Assembly (NCBI GenBank): GCA_964613045.1
Contig: CAZTFS010000050.1
Location: 1 to 16,527 of the forward strand
Reading direction: 5' to 3'
Source of the DNA: UBA1081 sp964613045
Lineage (GTDB): Bacteria > Bacillota > Clostridia > Oscillospirales > Acutalibacteraceae
DNA: 16,527 bases
Shown: positions 5,947 through 12,243 of the stretch, in pieces
How the letters are laid out: each line of letters opens with the position of its first letter
Numbering within the stretch: position 1 is the stretch's first letter
Notes under the pieces: generated by a model
Told to the model about the DNA's origin: nothing
Database searches by the model: none
Seen by the model: only the letters and a program-made list of their open reading frames with translations
Translations under genes and position numbers: made by a program

Positions 5947-7425
5947 TTATATGATAATGCAAAGCAGACCGCTGCAACCCTCATTTATGATCCTTTCAAG
6001 AGTCTGCTGAAGCTTCATGCGAGCTTCGGCGGGCATATGATAAAGCTTGTTTTTCAGTCCCTCATTTACAAGGTCATTAAGGGATTTCCCGAAAATATTG
6101 GACTGCCATATCTGAGCAGGACTCTCCTGAAATTCATTAAGCAGATATTTCACAAGATCTTCGGACTGACTTTCCGAGCCGACGATGGGAGCGACCTCTG
6201 TATTGATGATTGCTTTCATCATGTGAATTGACGGAGCAGATGCTTTCAGTCTTACGCCGTATTTACCGCCCTGCTTCATTATTTCAGGCTCTTCGAGGGT
6301 CATTTCATCAATATCCGGCATGACTATGCCATAGCCTGTGGCTTCGACCTCGTCGAGTGCAGAGCGTATGCGTTTGTATTTTTCATTGACTTGAGCCATT
6401 TGAGTCAGAGTGTCAATAAGCTGTGATTCCGAATGCACCTGAACACCGCTGACCTGTGAAACGATCTCATAGAAAACGGAATTTGCGATATCAGCTTTAA
6501 TTTCAGCTCTGCCGTCACCGAGACTTATATCACTGACATTCACAGCCGTTATGTATTCTTCCTGTGATAATTTAAGACACATATCGCTGATATTTCTTAA
6601 GCATTTAAGCTCGGAGGCATGATTTCTGACAGCAGCTACGAGTCTGCGTTTTACCGGATGCTCCTTATCAAGAGATCTCAGCCATGAAGGCATATGAACA
6701 GCGATCTCACGCACGGGAAATTCCATAAGCACCTGATGAAGTATCTCACGTATTTCATCTTCTGTTATATCAAGACAGTTGACGGGAAGAACAGGCACGG
6801 AATATTTCTCGCTGAGCTGACTGCTCATTTCCCTTGCGGAGGGTGAATCGGGATACATACAGTTGAGCAGCACAATAAACGGTTTGTCGATCTCCTTAAG
6901 CTCTTCGATCACTCTTTCTTCTGCTTCTTCATATTCATATCTGGGAATATCACTTATACTTCCGTCAGTTGTAACCACAAGACCAATGGTTGAATGCTCA
7001 CTGATGACCTTCTGAGTGCCGATCTCAGCAGCCATGTTGAACGGAATTTCTTCCTCGAACCAGGGTGTTTTTACCATTCTGGGGGATTCACCCTCAATAT
7101 ATCCCAAGGAACTCGGCACTATATAGCCGACGCAATCGACCATTCTGACTCTGAAGCTTACATTTCCCGCAAGATCGACCTTAGCCGCCTGTTCGGGTAT
7201 AAATTTAGGCTCGGTGGTCATTATGGTTCTGCCTGCTGCAGACTGAGGCAACTCATCAATTGCTCTCTCACGGACAAAATCGCCGTCGATATTCGGCAGA
7301 ACGATGGTCTCCATGAATTTTTTTATAAATGTGGACTTACCTGTTCGGACAGGTCCGACTACTCCGATGTAGATATCGCCCTGAGTTCTTTTTCTTATAT
7401 CTTCATAAATACGTGTATTATCCAT
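5947..7425 (-). CDS. spoIVA: Stage IV sporulation protein A, spore coat morphogenetic ATPase
   Basis: SpoIVA is an ATP-hydrolysing cytoskeletal protein that polymerises on the outer forespore membrane and forms the basement layer for coat assembly. The product is 492 aa, exactly the expected size. The Walker A motif GPVRTGKST is at residues 24-32, a GRTIMTTEP sensor segment is at 65-73, and the Walker-B-like VRMVDCVGY has its aspartate at residue 97. The C-terminus (RIINEGCSGLLCIII) matches the hydrophobic membrane-anchoring end of Bacillus SpoIVA. The start has GAGGAGAGTG upstream. It follows the sipL-like gene by only 19 bases, implying co-transcription in the mother cell under a sporulation sigma factor. 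This is one of the safest calls in the window. Confidence 0.97.
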   Translation of the reverse strand: MDNTRIYEDIRKRTQGDIYIGVVGPVRTGKSTFIKKFMETIVLPNIDGDFVRERAIDELPQSAAGRTIMTTEPKFIPEQAAKVDLAGNVSFRVRMVDCVGYIVPSSLGYIEGESPRMVKTPWFEEEIPFNMAAEIGTQKVISEHSTIGLVVTTDGSISDIPRYEYEEAEERVIEELKEIDKPFIVLLNCMYPDSPSAREMSSQLSEKYSVPVLPVNCLDITEDEIREILHQVLMEFPVREIAVHMPSWLRSLDKEHPVKRRLVAAVRNHASELKCLRNISDMCLKLSQEEYITAVNVSDISLGDGRAEIKADIANSVFYEIVSQVSGVQVHSESQLIDTLTQMAQVNEKYKRIRSALDEVEATGYGIVMPDIDEMTLEEPEIMKQGGKYGVRLKASAPSIHMMKAIINTEVAPIVGSESQSEDLVKYLLNEFQESPAQIWQSNIFGKSLNDLVNEGLKNKLYHMPAEARMKLQQTLERIINEGCSGLLCIII

Positions 7426-7444
7426 TTGCAGTCACTCTCCTCTG

Positions 7445-8971
7445 TTATTCCTGTTCAAACACAAGCATGCGGTCTGCACTGAGAACATCTTCATCTGTAT
7501 CATTAAGAGATCGGATAAGCCCGATACTGCTGCCGTGTTGCTTCGCAATATCCCAGAGACGTTCACCCTTTGATGCGAAATAAACAGTAATTATGCCGTC
7601 ATCGGTGCTGCGTTCTTTCTCCTGACCTTTTTCAATGGAGGTTATAACATTCATCGACCTGCAGATATTCATAAATCCCGATATACGCAGTTCTGTACTG
7701 ATAACAGCCTGAGATTTTTCGTTCAGAGTACAATTTACGGCATTTACGAATATATCCGGTGCAAAATCGCATTCAGTTACATCAACGCCGAACTGTTTTG
7801 TATATTCAAAATCAGCAATTCTGTCAAAGAAGAGTTTTTCGTTATCATCGGCTATAACGACGATCCCGAAATGAATATTTCCCTTGAGAACAAGACTGTT
7901 TCCCTGAGGCTGAACTGTGTATCTTATTTTTCTGACGGCTGCGTCTGCGATACCCGTTGCCTTGCAGGAGCTGAAATCCATTTTTGAAGAAACAGTATAA
8001 TTTTCGTTTATACCTGTTATATCGGTTACACACATGACATTTTTCTGCTCGCAAACAAGCTCACACTCGGGGGAATAAGCTTCAGCTACAGCATTTATGC
8101 ATGTATTTTCATAGGCATCAATATCGGCACACAGAATAACCGAAGCTTCTATCTGAGATGCTCCTTGCCCTGTTTCGGCAGAAAGCCTTACATCTGCACT
8201 TCTGACATTCATATTTACACAGCAGCGGCTCTCTTCGTCAATGCCTTCAATATCGGCGATCTGATTTATCGGCAGGTTTATTTTTTGTGAAACAAAGCTG
8301 CCCTCATTGGTAAGCATTACAACATCAAGAATTGCCGCCCCCTTAAACATCATCTTATTCTTTATTGATCTGACTTCGTTTACCACGGTCGTTACACCCG
8401 AACGGTAAACCTTTTTTACTTTTATACCGCCGTCAATATCCGCTGTTTCGTTAAGAGTACAGGTCTTTGAAGTGCCGGCAGTCAGAAAATAACCTTCAGC
8501 CTTACAGGGCAGAACATGGCAGAAGTCGTTACTGTCAGCAGATACTATCTCACATTTTTCCAAGCCCGAAACGCTTACTCTCAGGGATACATTTCCCCGT
8601 ATCTCGGCTCTGCGAGGATTGACGGCTCTGCATGTTACCTGTTCAGATGAAACCGACACATTCACACGGTCCTCACAGGAAGCATCACGCACATCAACAC
8701 TTCTGTTAAAGGGACAGTCAAGCTCAAAGACCTCGGTTTTCCCTTCACTGTCAATATAAAGGACTCTGACTCTGATACTGCCGTCGATGACAGCCTTATC
8801 ACCTGTTACGGCAGCAGAAAAAATATTTGCGGTAACTGAGTTACCGAGTATCTTTACGATATCACCGTAATAGTCGGCAAGGCTCATATCGTTTTCAACT
8901 ATCTGCTCCACATTGACAGACAGTTTTTCTTTTTTCAGACAGACTTTCTCGGTCTGCATTTTTGTTTCCAT
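7445..8971 (-). CDS. sipL: SipL-like SPOCS (DUF3794) and LysM domain protein, SpoIVA partner
   Basis: In Clostridioides difficile, SipL is a coat morphogenetic protein that binds SpoIVA through its C-terminal LysM domain and is the functional counterpart of Bacillus SpoVID. The 508-aa product here has the same plan and nearly the same length. Beta-rich SPOCS/DUF3794 segments occupy roughly residues 20-450, including a DGSIRVRVLYIDSEGK-type strand pair in the first copy and related strands in later ones. A LysM domain follows at about 461-508, with YFASKGERLWDIAKQ and a closing ADRMLVFEQ. No signal peptide is present, as expected for a mother-cell cytosolic coat protein. The ATG at 8971 follows AAAAGGAG. 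spoIVA lies 19 bases downstream, strongly supporting the role. The symbol rests on domain order and context, since other SPOCS-LysM proteins exist. Confidence 0.82.
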   Translation of the reverse strand: METKMQTEKVCLKKEKLSVNVEQIVENDMSLADYYGDIVKILGNSVTANIFSAAVTGDKAVIDGSIRVRVLYIDSEGKTEVFELDCPFNRSVDVRDASCEDRVNVSVSSEQVTCRAVNPRRAEIRGNVSLRVSVSGLEKCEIVSADSNDFCHVLPCKAEGYFLTAGTSKTCTLNETADIDGGIKVKKVYRSGVTTVVNEVRSIKNKMMFKGAAILDVVMLTNEGSFVSQKINLPINQIADIEGIDEESRCCVNMNVRSADVRLSAETGQGASQIEASVILCADIDAYENTCINAVAEAYSPECELVCEQKNVMCVTDITGINENYTVSSKMDFSSCKATGIADAAVRKIRYTVQPQGNSLVLKGNIHFGIVVIADDNEKLFFDRIADFEYTKQFGVDVTECDFAPDIFVNAVNCTLNEKSQAVISTELRISGFMNICRSMNVITSIEKGQEKERSTDDGIITVYFASKGERLWDIAKQHGSSIGLIRSLNDTDEDVLSADRMLVFEQE

Positions 8972-9092
8972 TTCACCGGCTCCTTTTACCTTGATTGCAC
9001 ACTATGCACATTCAACTATATTCACACCATGTCCCGAATATTCATACAGTTGCCGACAATATGCATATATTCAAAGTAAGGAGTGATTACAG

Positions 9093-9335
9093 ATGCAATG
9101 CTCGATCAGCAGTCTATGTGACAAGGATGTTATATCAATGAGCGACGGAACAAAAATAGGAACGGTGGGCGATGTGGAATTTGATACGCAAACAGGCTGT
9201 GTGACATGCCTTATAATATGCGGTAAGCAGGGTTTTTTCGGCATGGTCGGTAAAACAGACGACATACGGATCAATTGGTGCGATATCGAAGTTATCGGAG
9301 ATGATACGATCCTGGTCAAGTGCAAAGCGAAATAA
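9093..9335 (+). CDS. YlmC/YmxH family sporulation protein (PRC-barrel)
   Basis: This 80-aa protein is a single PRC-barrel domain of the YlmC/YmxH type, widespread in endospore formers and of undefined biochemical role. The family pattern is visible: a start around SSLCDKDVISMSDGTKIG, then a VGDVEFDTQTGCVTCLII strand pair, and an IRINWCDIEVIGDDTILVKC ending. The ATG at 9093 has AAGGAG eight to nine bases upstream. The gene is transcribed away from sipL across a 121-base spacer. That spacer holds CATACAGT at 9043-9050, a match to the sigma-E -10 element, but no convincing -35. No terminator was seen after its stop. The product is cytosolic, with no membrane segment. Confidence 0.86.
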   Translation: MQCSISSLCDKDVISMSDGTKIGTVGDVEFDTQTGCVTCLIICGKQGFFGMVGKTDDIRINWCDIEVIGDDTILVKCKAK

Positions 9336-9406
9336 AATTTATTTCAGTGAGGAGGGAGGAGGGAGAAGTGCAAATTAAAAAAACAGAACAAATATTCGAA
9401 AAACAC

Positions 9407-9434
9407 TTGACAAATCTGAAAATATCAATATAAT
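9407..9434 (+). promoter_or_regulatory. Perfect-consensus sigma-A promoter in an otherwise gene-poor spacer
   Basis: TTGACA (9407-9412) and TATAAT (9429-9434) both match the consensus exactly, with a 16-base spacer. Transcription would start near 9441 and run rightward through the 21-aa basic ORF and the tandem repeat. No large gene lies downstream on this strand, so a short mRNA or small RNA is the likely product. Confidence 0.75.
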
Positions 9435-9517
9435 GAAATATGGGAACATTTGTTTGATTCAGTGCAGATAACTCTTTATTTTCAGTGAATTTTTTCAGAA
9501 TTACTTTAAAGAAAAAA

Positions 9518-9583
9518 ATGAAGCCCGAAAAGTCAAAAAAAATTAAAAAAAATCGTAAAAGCGGCAAAAAGAAAAAGGCTTAA
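9518..9583 (+). CDS. Possible 21-aa lysine-rich peptide
   Basis: An ATG at 9518 opens 21 codons ending in TAA. The product begins MKPEKSKKIKKNRKSG and is more than half lysine or arginine. It lies about 80 bases downstream of a perfect sigma-A promoter. The ribosome site is poor (TTTAAAGAAAAAA), and A-rich DNA yields lysine-rich frames by chance, so translation is uncertain. If real, it would be a nucleic-acid-binding or membrane-active peptide. The alternative is that the transcript is a non-coding RNA. Confidence 0.3.
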   Translation: MKPEKSKKIKKNRKSGKKKKA

Positions 9584-9630
9584 AAACCACGGTGTATCGG
9601 GGGTTCAGCCATTACGAAAAACGGACAGGC

Positions 9631-9705
9631 GGCAACGAAAGGGCAACGAAAAGGCAACGAAGGGGCAACGAGGCGGCAACGAAGGGGCAACGAAGGGGCA
9701 ACACC
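9631..9705. repeat. 11-bp tandem repeat, about 6.8 copies
   Basis: Units read GGCAACGAAGG with small variations (GGCAACGAAAG, GGCAACGAAAA, GGCAACGAGGC). Six full units are followed by a partial GGCAACACC. The period is not a multiple of three, so all frames rotate through the array and coding is unlikely. GGCAACGA is invariant in the first six units; differences sit at unit ends. Confidence 0.9.
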
Positions 9706-9852
9706 TATAGATTGTAATAATGAAGAGATTGTAAGAGTGTAATAATGAAGAGTGTGTGTACAGAAAAAACACACACAAATCAAATTCGCAATGTTCAAAT
9801 TTCATTGCAAAAAAAATACCGCTACAAAATCCGGTAAAGACCGATTTTCTGC

Positions 9853-9887
9853 AAAAAAAACGGGACAGCACGCCGATATGCCGTCCC
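9853..9887 (-). terminator. Rho-independent terminator of the M28 peptidase gene
   Basis: GGGAC (9862-9866) pairs with GTCCC (9883-9887). The stem continues, after one mismatch, with GCA/TGC. On the reverse strand eight Ts follow (9860-9853). It lies about 50 bases beyond the peptidase stop. Confidence 0.88.
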
Positions 9888-9939
9888 TGAAATAAAATTT
9901 TGTTCGTAAATCAACGCAACGATATGCCCACGTTACTCT

Positions 9940-11187
9940 TTACTCACTCTGCAAGCCGTTTTCATCAAAGTCAAACACCGTCTGAAGTGTGATATCGAGT
10001 GTTTTCTCAATAGTTTCGGGCACAAGATTGTCTGCCGTATCAAGTCTTGTGTGATAATATCTTGCGGGGGAAGAATCCATTGCAACAAAACTTGCGGAAG
10101 GAACACCGGCCTGAGAAGCGGCAGCCGCATCGGTAGCACCAATGGGGATCACACCCATGGGAACATCATATCCGCACTTCTTTGCCGCATTCTGAACAAG
10201 CTTGCATGCTTTGTCATCATTGCTTACAGTACCTGTCATGTCCTTGTTGTATATCATCATGCAATCCTCATCACGGATGGTATCAACTGAAAAGAACATC
10301 GTCTCAACGCCGTCATTTTTAAGCTCGGGATGAGCTCTGAAGTAAGCCTTTGAACCTCTCAGTCCTGCTTCCTCACCGCCAACGAGAGCCGCAACGACTT
10401 CCGTATTTTCAAATCTTATATCATTGTCATCAAGGAACTTCATTACAGCCGCTGAAATGAAGCAACCTGTAAGGTTATCGTTTGCACCATCAACATATTT
10501 TTTGCCGTTTGTAAATTTATAGAGAAGACCGTATGCAGGAACAAAGGCAAGCTGTCCGAGACTCAGCTTCTTTGCGAGGTCTTTATTTTTTGTTTTAAGA
10601 ATTACGGCAGAGGTTGCCGCTGTATAGAGAAGACCTGCAACCGCATAGCCTGCCACTGTTATAACGCCGTGAGAACCCAGAGCGTATGTATATGTCCATT
10701 CGGGAGCTGAATCGGTGTGTCCTGCAAGTATGATTCTGCGTTTTGTTTCACCCCTTGCCTTTCTTACGGCAATAACATTGCCCGATTCTTTTTTCTTAAA
10801 GAACGGGTCAAGCATTTCTTTGTAAAGAACAAACTCGCCCACTATTCCGGAAAGCAACGCACCTATAAAGCCGAAAGATGCGGCGGCTGTTTTTTTATTT
10901 TTAAATGCACCGAGAATGTTACACGCCGTTGAGCCTAAAAGACATGTGCCTGCAATGGGAACAAAGGACATGAATGCATCGGGATGAACCTCAAAGGTCT
11001 CACGGGTGACAGAATCCGTATACTCTCTCAGGCTCTCCATCATGTATTCCTGAGCTTTTTTCTCACTTTCCTCACCGCAGGGTCTCGGTCCGTATTCCTT
11101 GCATACATGCTTTATGGAATCCACCGTGTACTTTGTGCAGTCAGTGATCTGTTTTTTTGCATCTTTTACCAGTTTTCTGAAGTCCAT
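9940..11187 (-). CDS. M28 family zinc metallopeptidase with internal membrane segments
   Basis: This is a 415-aa protein with the M28 aminopeptidase fold. The expected metal and catalytic residues are His157 and Asp159 in AGHTDSAPE, Asp237 in DGANDNLTG, Glu272-Glu273 in GGEEAGLRGS, Asp302 in SVDTIRDED, and His379 in YYHTRLDTADNL. The catalytic domain is interrupted by hydrophobic stretches at about 72-94, 101-122, 174-197 and possibly 212-225, so the protein is probably membrane-embedded. No cleavable signal peptide is seen. The ATG at 11187 is preferred to a GTG at 11190 because AAGGAG then sits at proper spacing. It has its own promoter (11218-11246) and terminator and is divergent from the spoVAD fragment. 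The physiological substrate is unknown; release of N-terminal residues from peptides is the family role. Confidence 0.87.
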   Translation of the reverse strand: MDFRKLVKDAKKQITDCTKYTVDSIKHVCKEYGPRPCGEESEKKAQEYMMESLREYTDSVTRETFEVHPDAFMSFVPIAGTCLLGSTACNILGAFKNKKTAAASFGFIGALLSGIVGEFVLYKEMLDPFFKKKESGNVIAVRKARGETKRRIILAGHTDSAPEWTYTYALGSHGVITVAGYAVAGLLYTAATSAVILKTKNKDLAKKLSLGQLAFVPAYGLLYKFTNGKKYVDGANDNLTGCFISAAVMKFLDDNDIRFENTEVVAALVGGEEAGLRGSKAYFRAHPELKNDGVETMFFSVDTIRDEDCMMIYNKDMTGTVSNDDKACKLVQNAAKKCGYDVPMGVIPIGATDAAAASQAGVPSASFVAMDSSPARYYHTRLDTADNLVPETIEKTLDITLQTVFDFDENGLQSE

Positions 11188-11217
11188 CACTAATCTCCTT
11201 ACATTTCGTTTAATGAA

Positions 11218-11246
11218 ATTTTAACATATAATTGAATTATTTACAA
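11218..11246 (-). promoter_or_regulatory. Sigma-A promoter of the M28 peptidase gene
   Basis: On the reverse strand TTGTAA (11246-11241), a 17-base spacer and TAAAAT (11223-11218) precede the ATG by about 30 bases. On the opposite strand GCATA (11249-11253), with an A-rich box about 15 bases on, weakly resembles a forespore sigma-G promoter for spoVAD. Confidence 0.6.
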
Positions 11247-11308
11247 GTGCATAATATTAGATGAATGTCTAAAAATACAGATGAAATCTTATTTTTTTGG
11301 TGATGAAT

Positions 11309-11956
11309 ATGACAAGAAAAGGCAGATACACATTGAAGCTGTCAGGCAACACGGGGATCATAGGCTCTGCCGCAGTCGGAGCAAAGGCTGAAGGTGAAGG
11401 TCCTCTTGCCGCCGAGTTTGATTTTCTTTACCCCGATGACGGTATAGGACAGGATACCTGGGAGAAGGCTGAAAGTGAGCTTCACAAAAAAGCGGTGACT
11501 CTTGCAATAGAAAAATCGGGCAAAAAAAAAGAGGATATTGACATCCTCTTTGCAGGCGATCTTATGAATCAGTGTACAAGCTCCACCTTCGGAGTAAAGG
11601 ATATGAACATCCCCTTTATCGGTGTTTACGGTGCATGCTCAACAATGGCACTGTCTCTTGCTTCGGCTTCCGTTTTTGTTGATACGGGTGCGGCAAGACT
11701 TGCGGTCGCCTCCACTTCATCACACTTCTGTTCCGCCGAAAAGCAATTCAGATTCCCCCTTGAATACGGCGGACAGCGAACTCCTACGGCACAGCGTACT
11801 GCTACAGCAGCAGGTGCGGCAGTTGTGGCAGAAAATCAGCCCTGCGGAATACTTATTGACAGCGTAATGTTCGGCAGAGTTCAGGATCAGGGCATTAAAG
11901 ATGCAAACAACATGGGAGCAGCAATGGCACCTGTAGATGTTAAAATAGAACCATAA
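11309..11956 (+). pseudogene. spoVAD: Truncated SpoVAD (stage V sporulation protein AD), N-terminal two thirds
   Basis: SpoVAD is a thiolase-fold protein that binds dipicolinic acid and takes part in loading it into the spore. The fragment matches the family from a LKLSGNTGIIGSAAVGAKAEGEGPLA-like start through DILFAGDLMNQ, a GVYGACSTMA block around the thiolase-type cysteine, and the STSSHFCSAEKQFRFPLEYG segment. Similarity stops after NNMGAAMAP, where the family normally continues with about 120 more residues. Instead the frame reads VDVKIEP and ends, giving 215 aa. Frames downstream show no recognisable remainder, so the 3' part was lost. The start at 11309 is supported by GGTGA; a TTG at 11297 and an ATG at 11303 are alternatives. 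spoVAC and spoVAE are absent, so this is a stray or relict copy. Confidence 0.85.
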
Positions 11957-12013
11957 ATCAAGTGGTTGTCGCCGCAAAATCTTACACAGATTTCAATAGG
12001 AAAGGTGGTAAAA

Positions 12014-12115
12014 ATGCCCTGTTTTACCGGGGTTGCGTGTGTTTCAGAGCTTTTAACTTCAGTAATAGCAAAACGGTTTATTGTTTTGCTTGAAATGCTG
12101 TTTTATCATTATTAA
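12014..12115 (+). CDS. Possible 33-aa hydrophobic peptide
   Basis: An ATG at 12014 is preceded by AAAGGTGG at good spacing. The frame runs 33 codons and ends within a terminator-like hairpin. The product begins MPCFTGVACVSELL and has a hydrophobic C-terminal half. No family is recognised. The ribosome site is the main support; the frame may equally be chance in the debris after the spoVAD truncation. Confidence 0.25.
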   Translation: MPCFTGVACVSELLTSVIAKRFIVLLEMLFYHY

Positions 12116-12130
12116 CAGCTTTATTTTTTT
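12097..12130 (+). terminator. Probable terminator after the spoVAD fragment
   Basis: GCTGTT (12097-12102) pairs with AACAGC (12114-12119), followed by TTTATTTTTTT. The stem is only 6 bp but the T tract is good. It separates the spoVAD fragment from the GH116 promoter. Confidence 0.5.
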
Positions 12131-12170
12131 CCTATCTGAAGATCTGCTGTTTTTAAGTGAAAAATACCTA

Positions 12171-12199
12171 TTGTAACGCCATAAAATGTATGATAAAAT
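12171..12199 (+). promoter_or_regulatory. Sigma-A promoter of the GH116 gene
   Basis: TTGTAA (12171-12176), a 17-base spacer and TAAAAT (12194-12199) lie 45 bases before the ATG. A second -35-like TTGACT at 12204-12209 has only a poor -10 partner overlapping the ribosome site and is less likely. Confidence 0.5.
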
Positions 12200-12243
12200 T
12201 ATTTTGACTGAAACAGTATTAAATCACTATATCGAGGTGCGTT

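Larger units (their letters stand above)
9336..9939. other. Gene-poor spacer with promoter, tandem repeat and terminator
   Basis: This roughly 600-base stretch has no conventional gene. It begins with a purine-rich GGAGGGAGGAGGGAG block near 9351-9365. A perfect sigma-A promoter and a possible 21-aa basic ORF follow. Next come an 11-bp tandem repeat (9631-9705), a 15-base direct repeat TGTAATAATGAAGAG (9713-9727 and 9738-9752) and a GT/AC hairpin (9752-9759 with 9769-9776). It ends with the terminator of the reverse-strand peptidase gene. Open frames across the repeats are low-complexity and have no ribosome site. Confidence 0.7.
11957..12243. other. Spacer between the spoVAD fragment and the GH116 gene
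   Basis: This spacer holds a weak 33-aa ORF at 12014-12115, a perfect 8-bp inverted repeat AGCAAAAC/GTTTTGCT (12067-12074 with 12083-12090), a terminator-like hairpin and the GH116 promoter. Nothing in it resembles the missing spoVAD 3' end. Confidence 0.6.

Noticed and set aside
9631..9705. CRISPR array
   Set aside because: The units are 11 bp and contiguous with no spacers, and no cas genes are nearby.
9580..9871. Reverse-strand ORFs with repeated P-S-L-P and C-R-F/V-A segments
   Set aside because: They are translations of the 11-bp tandem repeat and flanking hairpins; no ribosome site, and the period does not preserve frame.
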